Shown here one piece after another: positions 21,897 to 34,130 of a stretch of DNA of 64,000 nucleotides. The stretch is from Cymodocea nodosa (lineage: Eukaryota > Streptophyta > Magnoliopsida > Alismatales > Cymodoceaceae). The stretch covers positions 16,983,001-17,047,000 of the forward strand of contig CM072336.1 in the NCBI GenBank assembly GCA_036874045.1, written 5' to 3'. The position numbers were made by a program, and so were the translations under genes. Numbering within the stretch: the stretch's first letter is position 1; every line of letters starts with the position of its first letter. The notes under the pieces were generated by a model that was not told where the DNA came from, did no database searches, and worked only from the letters and a program-made list of their open reading frames with translations.

Positions 21897-24800
21897 ACTT
21901 GAAGTTTGTAAACTGGAAAATAAAAATATCAGAAACTCTTTATCCATTGTGGAAGAAGAAAATTGTTTCCTATCTACTACTTTAGAAAAGTTTAAATGTG
22001 GTAATGAAAATCATGCTAGAGATTTGCATAAATTTAGATTTAATGAATGTGTCTTGCATGAACAAATACAGAATACAAATGCTGAAAAATTAAAGATAGA
22101 ATCTGAAAATGAATTGTTGAGAAAAAATATAAATGATCTTGAGGTAGAGATTGATAAATTAAAAATGAGAGAGCTAGATTTAAATTCTACCATTGAGAAA
22201 TGGAATTTAAGCCAAACTAAGTTAGATAAACTAACTAGTACCCCTGCGGTGTCATATTAATATGGCTTAGGATTTGATTATCTTGAATATCCTGAATCTC
22301 AAGCCAATAAAGGATTTGTTAGTTGTAGTTCAAGTAAATCTAAGACTAAAATTCCTTTTATTATGAAACAAGGTAATAAATATGTAGAAGTAAGTACTTC
22401 AAGGGATGAATCATGCAATAATAATATAAATCAATGTGATTTTTTAAATGTATTTCTAACATGACTATTAATGTTTCAAAAAATCTTGTTTCTTGTTCTG
22501 GAAATTCAGTTGCTAATGTTTCTAAAATTTTAGACAATTGTAGTAAACTGAAAATTCAGAAACCTAAGCATGTAATTCAAAACACTGGTGTTATACCAAT
22601 TACTAGTTCTGCATGTTCTTTATCTGAAAATTCTTGTGTAGAAAAAGATTTTGTATGTATTGAAAATGTTAATACAAGTACAAAGCTTGGTATGAACTTA
22701 CTGAAATGTTTGAGCATGACCAAAATAAATTAACATTTGATAAAAATCAGTTTGGTCTTGGTTATACTACATCTAAAAACAAAAAGAATGATTATAAAAG
22801 CAATAATGCTATAAGTAAGTATGATGCTAATAATAAGTCAATAGTACTTACAACTAATAAGAATGTAAATGATAATGTTAAACTGTTTTTAAACAAAAAG
22901 AAGAAATATGTGTTTAATGAAGTTAGTCCTCAACAACATTGGGTGCCAAGAAAAAGTTTTTCTTAATTTGTTTTGTAAGAGGAAATATCAAAATGGATTT
23001 TGGACAGTGGAGCATCAAGTCACATGACTGGACAAAAAAGTCTACTAAAACTTTTTTACAAATACCACGAAAGGAAGTGTAACATTTGGAAACAAAAGCA
23101 AGGATAAAATCATAGGTATGGGCAATGTTTAAATAACTCCGACTTGTGTTACTTCGAATGTACTATATGTAGAAAACCTAGGATTTAATTTGCTGAGTGT
23201 TATAAAACTAACTGAGAATAGATATTATGTAGTGTTTGAAGATAATGTATTCAAAATTATTAATAAAAATACAAATGAACTTAAGTTTATTGCTAAAAGA
23301 AAAGGTTCTATATGTATTTTATCTTTACCTTCTAGTGTAGTTGATTTAAATTCATGTTTGCTAGCTGAAACTAGTGATGCATATCTGTGGCATAGAAGGA
23401 TCGGGCATATAAATATGAAACTATTACATAAACTATTTAGAAAACATTTAGTGAGAGGTTTACCAAAGATTAAATACTTAAAGGACTTTATGTGTGATGC
23501 ATGTGAGTTAGGTAAACTTCACAAAAACTCTTTTAAATCCAAAACTGATATATCAATCAAGAGAGTCTTAGAACTTATACATATGGATCTATTTGAACCA
23601 ACAAGAATCATGAGTCTTGGTGGTAAACGGTATGTATTTGTTTTAGTAGATGACTTCTCTAGATACACTTGGGTATATTTTCTAGCGTCTAAGACAGAAG
23701 TTTTTGAAAAGTTTAAAATGTTTTGCAATCTTGTTCAAAATGAACAAAGTGTCTACTCAAAAACTTAGGAGTGATCATGATACAAAATTTGGTAATGATC
23801 AAATGGATAATTATTGTAAAGAGCATAGCATTGATCATAGTTTTTCTTTTCCAAGAGTACCGTCTCAAAATGGTGTTGTTGAGATAAAGAATAGATCACT
23901 TTAGGAAATAGCCAGATCTATGTTGAATGAATATAAGTTACCTCAAAATCTTTGGGCTGAAGTAGTGAATACAGCTTGTTATGTTATTAATAGAAGTCAC
24001 TTAAGACCTCATGTTAATAAAACTCCTTTTGAATTTATTTTTAATAGGGTTCCAAAAATTTCCTATGTGAAACCATTTGGCTGCAAGTATTTTATTCTTA
24101 ATACTAAGGATAAAAAGGATAAATTTCAAGCCAAAGCGGATAAAGGTATTTTTGTAGGTTACTCTACTAGAAGTAAAACCTATAGAGTATATAACAAGAC
24201 TTCTAGAATTATTGAAGAAACCCTACATGTAAGCTTCAATGAAAATTCTTTTAGAGAATCTCAATCTAAAGTTGATAATGATGATTTGATCAATTTCCTA
24301 AAAGAGTTAGAGATCAATAGAGAGATTGAAGATTTATCTGAGAAAATAAAAAATATGAACTTAAATGATCAAACTAATGATCAAAGTGATGGACTTTGAG
24401 ATGCTGATGAGAATATTGAGGAAAATCAGAGAAATTGGCGTTATTCTTCATTACATTCTATTACTCAAGTTATTGGTAATATTAATGAGGGAGTTAAAAC
24501 TAGAGCTTCAGTTAACTTAAATAGTATGTGTATGTTTGTTTCTATGGTAGAACCAAGGAATATAGAAGAAGCATTATTTGATGAAAATTGGATAATGGCA
24601 ATGCAAGAAGAACTAAATCAATTCATTAGAAATGATGTTTGGGAATTAGTCTCTCCACTAGAAAATCAGTCCATAATAGGTACAAAGTGGATCTTTAGAA
24701 ACAAAACTAATGAGATTGGTCAAGTTATAAGGAACAAAGCTAGATTAGTTGCACAAGGGTATACACAGGAAGAAAGACTAGATTATGATGAAACATTTGC

Positions 24801-26082
24801 TACTGTGGCTAGGTTAGAAAGTATTAGAATATTATTGGCATATGCTTGTTATATGGATTTTAAATTATATAAAATGGATGTAAAGAGTGCATTTCTAAAT
24901 GGTTTAATTAATGAAGAAGTCTATGTAAAAGAACCACCTAGATTTGAAGATATTAAAAATCCTAGCTTTGTGTATAAATTAAAGAGAGCCTTATATGGTT
25001 TGAAGTAAGCACCTAGATTATGGTATGAAATGTTATCTACTTTTTTAATAGAACAAGGTTATATCATGGGAAAAGTAGATCATACTCTATTTATCAAATG
25101 AGATGGTAAAGATTAGATTGTTGTTCAAATATATGTGGATGATATAATCTTTGGAGCAACCTCTGATAAACTAATAAAAATATTTTCTGAAGAGATGACT
25201 AGTCAGTTTGAAATGAGTATGATAAGAGAACTTTCATATTTTCTAGGACTTCAAATTAAGCAAATGGATGAAGGTATATTTTTAAATTAGGAAAAATATG
25301 TAGATGAAATGCTTAAGAAATTTAATTTTAATGATACAAGGATTCGAGGAACTCCTATGAGTACTTATTTAAAGTTAGATATTGATGACATAGGAAAATC
25401 AATAGATCAAAGAAAATACAGAAGTATGATTGATTCTTTACTTTATTTGACTGCTAGTAGACCTAATATTATGTTTTCTGTGTGTGCTTGTGCTAGATTT
25501 CAATATAATCCTAAAGAATCACACTCGATTGCAGTTAAAAGAATATTTAGATATATACAAGGAACTAAAAATTTCAAACTGTATTATTCTAAGGATAGTT
25601 CAATAGATCTTATAGGATATACTGATGCTGATTACATAGGATCTAAATCTGATAGAAAGAATACTAGTGGCACATGTCAATTATTGGGAAATAATTTGGT
25701 GTCATGGTTTAGTAAAAAGTAAAACTATGTAGTACTTTCTACTACAAAAGCTGAATATGTTGCTGCAGCACTGTGTTGCACTTAGATTCTATGGATAAGG
25801 CAAACTTTAAAAGATGTTGGATTATCTTATGATACAATTGAGATTTATTGTGATAGTAGTTCTACAATAAATCTTTGCAAAAATCATGTATTACATTCTA
25901 GAGCAAAGCATATAGAGGTTAGACATCATTTTCTAAGAGATAACATAATTAAAGGAAAAATTAAATTAGGATTTGTGTCTAGTAAAAATCAATTAGCTGA
26001 TATATTTACAAAACCTCTAGACGAAAATACATTTTGTAACATAAGATTAAATTTAGGTATTTGTAGGCTATGTGATGTGTAA
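21897..26082 (+). pseudogene. copia-2 gag C-terminus and pol (protease, integrase, RT, RNase H)
   Basis: Order: Gag coiled coil (21900-22260); protease WILDSGASSHMTG (about 22990-23030); integrase zinc finger (LWHRRIGHINM ... MCDACELGK, 23390-23520); integrase core with HMDLFEP, RSDHDTKF (usually RSDHGTEF) and QNGVVEIKNRSL; YVKPFGCKYFI; RT (24526 on, with [40 protein letters not shown]); RNase H (GYTDADYIGSKSDRK, STTKAEYVAAA, RAKHIEVRHHF); stop at 26082. TAA/TAG replaces Gln or Trp at about 23903, 25007, 25101, 25117, 25290, 25722 and 25785, and frameshifts are scattered. It is clearly copia order, with integrase before RT. Confidence 0.9.
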
Positions 26083-27656
26083 AATGCTTAAACTCCACAA
26101 AAAAGATAAATATTATTGATGATGTTGTTCACCTCATAGATATTATATACTTATCATAAATATCTAAGTAATATCTAAACTACTACATAAGATACTATGT
26201 ATTTATTGTAAAATCATAGTAGTATCTTATTGATTTTACATAGTTTATCAATTTTAATGGTTTTCACAATTTTAAGTGGAAGTGTAAATGAAAAACATTA
26301 AATACTTTTGAAATTTTGAAATTTTGATTAAGTGTTTTCTTTGAATCAATGAAAGTGCATATGATCATGCATGAATTTGACTTGATTGATTAAACTTGTA
26401 GAATAATTTATATGTAAATCATCTTAAACTGTTAATCAAAAGTATGAGTTTATTGAAACTGATTCATATTTTCAGAAAAATCATAGAAGTAAAAATTGTA
26501 TGAGATTTGTGTTTTATTGCATCTGTATTAATGGAATACATATATACTGTGCTTAAAATGAAAAGTGCTTACAAAGAGAAAATCTTTGAGAGTTTATTGA
26601 TCAGTTTGATCATGAGACTTTTGTACTTGAGCAGATAGGCATGTAAGGATTGTTGTCTTGAAAAAGGATTCTTTAAATCTGGCAACCTAAGGTCCTGATT
26701 AGATCTAGGATTGTTGATTGAAAGTTCATTACACAGGTACATTAGAAAGGTCTTGTATGATTCAAGCTTTTCAAACTAACTTTTAAAGAAAATTATCAAT
26801 ATTTATGTTTTGAAAAGAAAAAGTTGTTTCATTAATTACAAATATCTTTGAATCAAATATAGTTTCTACCAATATGACTGCTGATTTATTGAATCAAAAT
26901 TGGTACTTTTGAAAACGTTTATTTGAGATACATTCTTTTATTCTCCTTGAATTAATCATATTGAGTTCAAAGTTGTGTTTTGATTCACATAAAGTAAGAA
27001 TTGATTCTAGAAATCATTTTTGATGAATTCAGGATAATGGAAGTTTCTTAAAAGAAAATTTAAAAGTATAGTTGTACTTAACATCTATTGTTATACAAGT
27101 ATATTTTGTATGTTATTGAATATATATATGAAGTATATTTGTAGGGGGAGGATTAACAATGTCCAAAATAGATTAATATAATTCAGAATACAAATCTTGG
27201 TTAATCTGAATTTAAGTCCTCTTAAGATCTTGATGAAACAATTTAAAAAGACAAACAAACTAAGTAAAGAATGTTAGAATAGTTTACAATGTTCTCAAGA
27301 TATTAGTGTAGCATGTGTGTTGCCTTCGGAAGGTTTCAGTAGAAAGCATTCGAAACTTGTTTGCTTTTAGTAAAGTATACTAACTAAATGTTATGTTATA
27401 TAAGGTAACGTGTAAAACTACCTTTAGACAGCGTTTTACTTGTTAGGTTAGTTAACTCAACGAGTTATACTTGAATATTTTGGGTACCTTGATTGAATAA
27501 ACTTCATTCAATATTCATTTAAAATCCAAACCTGACTTCTATATACGTTGAGTTATTCACCTAAAACCCTACTTAAACACTTATTATACGGGCACTTAGG
27601 TTATTCGTAAACCTTTGTCTGAAAATCTTTCCCGCTTGTTGCTGTTACAACTTGCT
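26083..27656 (+). other. copia-2 noncoding region with a module shared with gypsy-A
   Basis: Bases about 26105-27190 align with the gypsy-A 3' region (about 47450-48480 plus, and about 52980-51950 minus). Identical runs include AATCTGGCAACCTAAG (26676-26691) and TCTTGTATGATTCAAGCTT (26751-26769). A hairpin at 26188-26230 pairs ATAAGATACTATG with CATAGTAGTATCTTAT. A PPT-like GTAGGGGGAGG lies at about 27142. Bases 27200-27656 are AT-rich with one TAACTCAACG motif at about 27451 and no gene. Confidence 0.75.
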
Positions 27657-29916
27657 ATGCTGGTCTCAAAGTTCTACAAGGGTCGTGGCAGAGGAAAAGG
27701 CAAAAGCAGAGGAGATGCAAAAGGAAAAGAAATAGATATTGATGAAGTTTCACATACTTGGTTTAAGAAAATACTTCAAGTAGACAAAAGGTTAGCAAAA
27801 ATTTATAATGAATACTTCTTTTCTGAAGAAATACTAGATGAAGTTAGACAAGAACTTCAAAATATTGATGCAAGTATTACATAGATGGGTATTCGAAGTA
27901 AATATGATAGAGAATACAGAATAAAATGTGCTGAGATTGCATTTATCGAATAGTATGCAAAATATAAGGAAAAAGGTGTAGGTTCATCAAATAGAATTCC
28001 TCAAACTCCTTTGAGTGGTACATGACTATATGCATTTGAGAAAGAACATGAATCTGCTATACCTACTCCTTTGTATTCAAAAGAAGTGGAATCAAATATT
28101 GTTGTAAATAAAAGAAAAATTGAAGAACTTCGAAAGGCCGTAGCAATAGAAAGTTCTTTCGAAGAATTAAAGTAGAAAACTTTTATAGAGCAATTTGAAA
28201 AGAAAATAGCAATACTTGAAGAGGAGAAACAAAAGTGCTATAGAAGAAGAAAAATCAGAAAAATTATGTCTAGGGAAACAAAGTCTATTGGAAAAGGAAA
28301 ATCGGATGAGCATTTATTTCCAAAGGACAATGTATGTCTAGACATTATACCTTATAGTGCATTTGATAAAATCATCAGTTCCAAGCATACTAAAACTGAT
28401 GAAGATAATGAGACTTTATTTTCTTTAGCTAGAAAATTAGAGAATAAATCCAAGTCAAATATGAGCTCAAGTTTTTCCATTAGTACAAGTCCTAATGATG
28501 CAAAAATTGAAAAATCAGAGTATTAGGAAACTAACATTGAATAAGTTATTGCAAATATAATTGACAATGTTGAGGTAGTAACTAGTTCACAGGCTGAATT
28601 GTTTGGAGTAGCGGATATTGAAAAAGTTAAGACTCCAAAAGAGCTAAATGTCAACCAGCCTTCTTTAGAATCTATAGAAGCAGAGTCTGAGAATTCACAG
28701 TATGTATCAATGAACATATTTGTTGAACAAAATGAACAATTACAAACAGATACACTAGCTGTAGAATTTGTGGAAAATTTGAACTTTGATCATTCTATAG
28801 AGACTAAACAAATGAATGTTGAGCATAATGAAGATGTTCCTTACATTGTTTAAGTTGAAGAATCAAGCTTACCTGAGCAACTTCAAGAAAATATTTTCTC
28901 AAAGGAACAACATGACATTCTTTTTGTAGAAGAGGTTCCTAAAGATGAATTAAACTCTGAATCAAGGCTTTAGGTATCACCTTCTTTGTGTACAGTATTA
29001 CAAATTCAAGGTAATTCAATTCATTTTAGATCTGAGGAAGCATTGCAGAAATACAATAATCTGATTACATGTCAGATTCTGCATGCTCGACCAATAAAAT
29101 TTAGAAATTTGATTGATATGAGAGATCTATTTGAGTATCAAGGCCTCATTCAATTCTTGCTAGTTGGAATGAAATGGAAGCAATACAAAGAGCTTATTGC
29201 AACTTTTTATAGTAATCTGGTCAAGAATGAAAATATACTGAAAACTCAAATAAATAAATAGGAGTTAATATTGTCTCTTGAATTAATTTTTGAAGTTTTG
29301 GGATTAAAGAATGAAGGTGTTGTTACAAAGAGATTTGACATGATTAGACAACTAGAATGGAACATTCAATCCTTATCAAAAATTCCAAATGTATATATTG
29401 AAATGAGATTAATGGAAAATCTGAATGTAGAGGCAAGGTTTATTGCAAATATATTACATGCCAATTTATTTCAGAGAGTTGGACACAATATGGAAGTCAG
29501 CAAAAGCTGTTTATATACAACTTATGGTTTGCTGAATAGAATTCAAATCAATTGGTTTGATATTTTTACTTCTCAACTACGAGTTCAAAGTTTTTTTTGG
29601 TGATGCTATATGTAAACTCCTTGCAAGCCAATTGAATTTATCCGATTGGCCATCTGAAACTAAAGGCATGAGAGCTTTTAATGTAAAAGATTTGCAAAAA
29701 TTCCAGGCCATGCATCAATCTCAACAACAACAACAACCAACAAATTGTATAGAACAGATTCGACCACAACAGCCAAGTTATTCAGCTCAAGCAGAACAGC
29801 AACCCCAACTATCTCCTAGCCTTGATGATGTGCTTAGTGACATTAGATATGATATTAGGCATTTAGGAGATAAAATATGTAATGCTATAAGTGATATACT
29901 TAAGAGGAATAGATAA
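27657..29916 (+). pseudogene. copia-2 ORF3: 'plant transposon protein'-like ORF after pol (decayed)
   Basis: About 753 codons. ATG 27657 starts a basic Gly/Arg/Lys segment (YKGRGRGKGKSRGD), then a coiled-coil and Glu/Lys-rich middle. A folded-looking domain runs from about 28985 to 29640 (HFRSEEALQKYNN, LFEYQGLIQFL, FYSNLVKN, LGLKNEG, ANILHANLFQRVGH, INWFDIF), and the C-terminus is Gln-rich with an amphipathic end (ISDILKRNR). The domain resembles the family often annotated 'putative plant transposon protein'. It is homologous to the gypsy-A ORF at 40973-42902 and 60765-58516. It sits where some Sireviruses carry an env-like ORF, but I see no signal peptide or membrane segment. There are about ten stops and one frameshift near 29590. 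Function unknown. Confidence 0.7.
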
Positions 29917-30463
29917 TTGTCTATTTGCTTGTATCTGAATACAAAATGTAATGTTTGTATTCATTGTTTGATTCATTGAATAATACATTTTTCTGTAAAT
30001 GTTTACAATTCTTATTATTGTTTATAGAAAGCGTTGTTGTAAATATGTCTCTTGCTATATATATATATTCTGTGTAATCATCTTTTTGATTAATGACAAA
30101 AAGGGGGAGAAATGTTATAAAAGAAGATAATTATGATTTTAATTGCATATATTATAAAGGGAGATGATATTTATATGGTTATTGTAATCTAACAGATGAT
30201 AATATAATCTGAAAGAAAATTATATGATTTTTAAATTATATAATGAAAGGGGGAGAAATGATACTTATGTAATTATTGACATCTGAAAGTTTTAATTCTG
30301 AGATGTGAAATTTTACACAAACAATAGAAATAAGCTTAAGTGAACTTAAGTCAACAAACTTATTTGTTGAATTAAAAGTTAACCCAACGAAAGTGCTTTG
30401 TTGAGTTAAATATATTTCATAATTGATTTAATATGGTTTTGTCATCATTAAAAGGGGGGAGAT
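29917..30463 (+). other. copia-2 3' noncoding region with repeated polypurine tracts
   Basis: Three purine runs precede the 3' LTR: AAAAAGGGGGAGAAATG at about 30099, GAAAGGGGGAGAAATG at about 30247 and AAAAGGGGGGAGAT at 30450-30463, the last directly against the LTR. With the one near 27142 this makes four. Multiplied PPTs are a known hallmark of Sireviruses. Confidence 0.85.
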
Positions 30464-31486
30464 TGTTGAGTATTTTTGTTTTGATGATGTGTGCTGAATG
30501 AAAATAATCATATTTGCTCAATTACTATTGCTTGTGAAAGGAAATTAAGTACATCAATTAATATAGAAAAAGTTTACTGATATAAATACTTGTTTGTATT
30601 GGATTTGAAATTATACTAAGTTAATAACTAGTCGTTTCATTGCAGTAAATTCTCATTTAACTAAATGTTAAGTTAACGTATGTTTTTATTGAAAAGCATG
30701 ATATGTTTTAAAGTTATATCTTCTATATTATGAACAGTGCACGTTTAGACAACTCGTTAAGTTAGAGTGTTATTTGTATAGAGATCACATGAGAACTCGT
30801 TAAGTTAGAGGATTAAAGGTTAAAATAGGTCATGTGAGAACTCGTTAAGTTAGTGAGTAAAAGAAGAGACAAACTCGTTAAGTTAGTGTTGTACATGTGA
30901 TGTAATTATAAGTTACGAATATTATATTGTATCACGTGAGGTGCATATGTTTAACTCGTTAAGTTAACATAACTAAACGTGTTGAGTTGCTATATTGAAC
31001 ACTAAGGCAATGCATTAGGTTAGTGTTATAAACTTAAGTTGTTATTTTTGCACGTGGTAAAATTCTTATGATAAAAATATTTGTTTATTATTGGTTTGTT
31101 GAGTTATCGTAACACCACGGAGATGGTTCGTTGAGTTAGTGTAACACCACAGACTTAGTTTGTTGAATTTGCTACAATACTTGTCACGTGAGTTGGCATA
31201 TGAGGAACTCGTTAAGTTAGAAATGTTAAGTTACATATCTACTTGTTTACTTGTTTAGTTAACATTAAAGTAATGACTTCTTATTACACTTGATGAAAGA
31301 TTTTGGACGAGAAAGTTTATTTTGTAGGAAATTTTTTAGAGATCCAAGATTGATGATTAAAGAAAATTCGAAATGTAAATGTGGGTCAGAACGTGTGTAT
31401 TTCGATGAAGGAAAAAGAAAAGATGTGAAGAAGTGGAAGACTAATAGTGATTAAATGTGGACGATATGCATGAAATGAAGATACAG

Positions 31487-31495
31487 TATAAAAGG
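31487..31495 (+). promoter_or_regulatory. TATA box of the copia-2 3' LTR
   Basis: TATAAAAGG followed by CATAG marks the U3/R border, so RNA would start near 31520. The orientation is normal here, unlike in the 5' LTR, so read-through into 32109 onward is possible. Confidence 0.6.
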
Positions 31496-31589
31496 CATAG
31501 AATTCTCGTTGATTAGTTATCCCTACACACCAAACGAAAAATCTTTTCAAGGATCAAAAACACCTCTTTGGGGAAAAGCTCTTAGGTGG

Positions 31590-31830
31590 AAGAAAATTCA
31601 ATGAAGCAAAAAAGGTAAGATATATGTCACTAAAGATTTGAAGTATCAGGTGGAAGAAAATTCAGTGAAGTAGAAAAAGGTAAGATATATGTCACTGAAG
31701 ATTTAAAGTATCAAATGGAAGAAAATTCAGTGAAGCAGAAAATGTTAGATTTATGTCACTAAAGATTTAAAGTATCAGAAGAAAGCTAATTTAGTGAAGT
31801 AGAGAAAGAATAGATATTTGTCACTGAAGA
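31590..31830 (+). repeat. tandem units of about 60 bp in the copia-2 LTR
   Basis: Three degenerate units each hold GAAGCARAAAARGTAAGAT, then ATGTCACTRAAGATTTRAAGTATCA. The 5' LTR tail has matching units at about 18677-18860. Copy number differs slightly between LTRs, as expected for slippage. Confidence 0.65.
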
Positions 31831-32108
31831 ATTGCTAAAGAAGAAAGAGAAGAAGAAGAAGAAAGATCTCAAATAGGGAGAAATGTTTTAAATTCCGCAA
31901 ATTAGTTTGTAGTTATGAAATTGTATAGATGAAACATGGTATCGATATATAAATGCATCTACAATTTCTAAGGAGAATTGAATTGTATATTGTAATTGAA
32001 ACCTTGAATAAAAATGATTTTATGAAAACAGTGTCTCGACTTGTTTTTTAGTTTTAAAGTTTCAATTATAAGCGAAAATGTTGAAAAACACAATTCACCC
32101 CCCTCTTG

Positions 32109-33965
32109 AGAAGTAAAAACATCAAACCAATTGATTTGAATTCAGTAGACCATAAGTTGCATATACACAGCTTCTGTTGACTTCCATATTGTGTCCAACT
32201 CTTTCAAATAAATTGGCATGCAATATATTTACAATAAATCTTGCCTCTGCATTCAGATTTTCCATGAGTCTCATTTCAGTATATACATCTAGAATTTTTG
32301 ATAAAGACTGAATGTTCCATTCCAGTTGTCTAATCATGTCAAATTTGTTTGTAACAACAACACATTCATTCTTTAATCCCAAAACTTTAAAAATTAATTC
32401 AAGAGATAATATTAACTCTTGTTTATTTATTTTAGTTTTTAGTATATTTTCATTCTTGACTAGATTACTATAAAAAGCTACAATAAGCTCTTTGTATTGC
32501 TTCGATTTCATTCCAACTAGCAAGAATTGAATGAGGCATTGACACTCAAATAGATCTCTTATATCAATCAAATTTCTGAATTTTATTGGTCGAGCATGCA
32601 GAATTTGACATGCAATCAGATTATTGTATTTCTGCACTACTTCCTTAGATCTAAAATAAATTGAATTACCTTGAATTTGTAATATTGTACACAAAGAATG
32701 TGATACCTGAAGCTGTGATTCAGAGTTTAATTCATCTTCAGGAACCTCTTCTTCAAAATGAATGTCATGTTGTTCCTTTGTGAAAATATTTTCTTGAAGC
32801 TACTCATGTAAGCTTGATTCTTCAGCTTCAACATTGTAAGGAATATCCTCAATATGCTCAACATTCATTTGTTCAGTCTTTATAGAATGTTCAGAGTTCA
32901 ATTTTTCTACAAATTCTACAGTCGGTGTATCTGTCTGTAATTGTTCATTTTGTTCAATAGATATCTTTATTGATACATGCTATGAATTCTCAGACTTTGC
33001 TTCTATAGATTCTGAAGAAGGCTGGTTGACGTTTAGCTCTTTTAGAGTCTTAACTTTTTCAATATCCACTACTCTAGACAATTCAACCTATGAACTAGTT
33101 ACTACCTCAACATTGTTAATTATATCTGCAATAACTTGTTCAATGTCAGTTGCCTGATGATCTGATTTATCAATTTCTACATCATCAGGACTTGTACTAA
33201 TTGAAAAACTTGAGCTCATATTTGACTTGGATTTCTTCTCAAGTTTTCTAGCAAGAGAAAATAAAGTCTCATTATCTTCATTAGTTTCAGTATGCTCAAA
33301 ATTGATGATTTTATTAGATGCATTATAAGGTACAATGTTTAGACATACATTGTCCTTTGGAAATAAATGCTCATTCGATTTTCCTTTTCCAATAGACTTT
33401 GTTTCCTTAGTCATAATTTTTCTGATTTTTCTTCTTCTATAACACTTTTGTTTCTCCTCTTCAAGTATTACCGTTTTCTTTTCAAATTGCTCTATAAAAG
33501 TTTTTTGCTTTAATTCTTTGAAATCACTTTCTATTGCTATGGCCTTTTGAAGTTCTTCAACTTTTCTTTTATCTACAGCAATATTTGATTCTACTTCTTT
33601 TGAATACAAAGGAGTAGGTATAGTAGATTCATGTTCTTTCTCAAATGCATGTAGTCGTGTACCACTCAGAGGAGTTTGAGGAATTCTATTTGATGAACCT
33701 ACACCTTTTTCCATATATTTTGCATACTGTTTGAGAAATGCAATCTCAGCACATTTCATTCTATATTCTCTATCATATTTACTTCGAATACCCATGTATG
33801 TAATACTTGCATTAGTATTTTGAAGTTCTTGTCTAACTTCATTTAGTATTTCTTCAAAAAAGAAGTATTCATTGTAAATTTTTGTTAACCTTTTGTCCAC
33901 TTGAAGTATTTTCTTAAACCAAGTGTGTGGAACTTCATCAGTATCTATTTCTTTTCCTTTTGCAT
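32109..33965 (-). pseudogene. second copia-2 ORF3 copy, inverted and truncated at both ends
   Basis: The minus strand matches 27710-29583. It starts inside the basic N-terminal segment (DAKGKEIDTDE) at about 33965 and runs to INWFDVF at about 32110. Two long open pieces remain: 33900-33088 (KIYNEYFFFEEILNEVRQEL on) and 32694-32122, which spans most of the conserved domain (LFECQCLIQFLL, LGLKNECVV, ANILHANLFERVGH). It has fewer stops than the direct copy. Breakpoints lack LTR ends or PPT, so it came by rearrangement. Product role is as for ORF3, unknown. Confidence 0.75.
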
Positions 33966-34130
33966 CTTGTTTGGTTGTGAAAGATTAAATCAAACAACTT
34001 GTTTACTTTGTCTTTATGCTTATATCAATAATTACTTTTAGAAGTAAACTAACAACCTTTCACACAAATTAAATATTAATTCCAATTTGTATTTTAACTA
34101 CAAGTGCACAGTGCATATTGTATTTGTGTG
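33966..34130 (-). repeat. U5 end of a gypsy-A LTR (165-bp fragment)
   Basis: It matches 2300-2463. The minus strand runs to the exact LTR terminus (CCAAACA) at 33967. On the other side it breaks at ATTTGTGTG, where LTR-b begins with TGTTAAGAATG. Confidence 0.75.

Larger units (their letters stand above)
17090..32108 (+). mobile_element. Ty1/copia Sirevirus-like element copia-2 with an extra 3' ORF
   Basis: A near full-length element of about 15 kb: 5' LTR 17090-19150, tRNA-Met PBS, gag, protease, integrase, RT, RNase H (pol stop at 26082), a conserved noncoding module, an extra ORF (27657-29916), several polypurine tracts and a 3' LTR (30464-32108) lacking its last 20 or so bases. It sits inside the RNase H region of copia-1 copy B, where the left flank is AACTA. 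The right flank is not copia-1, so the 3' end was rearranged. A foreign insert (about 20350-21896) interrupts gag. Confidence 0.85.
30464..32108 (+). repeat. copia-2 3' LTR (1645 bp, last 20 or so bases missing)
   Basis: It starts TGTTGAGTATTTTTG right after the PPT and follows the 5' LTR without the inversion. It ends abruptly in CCCCTCTTG, lacking the final segment through ATCCTACA, where inverted ORF3 sequence begins. The middle carries the TATA box. About 31590-31830 contains roughly three tandem units of about 60 bp (GGTAAGATATATGTCACTRAAG type). Confidence 0.85.

Noticed and set aside
31590..31830. Tandem units as a CRISPR-like array
   Set aside because: The units are degenerate LTR repeats without unique spacers, in a plant retrotransposon.
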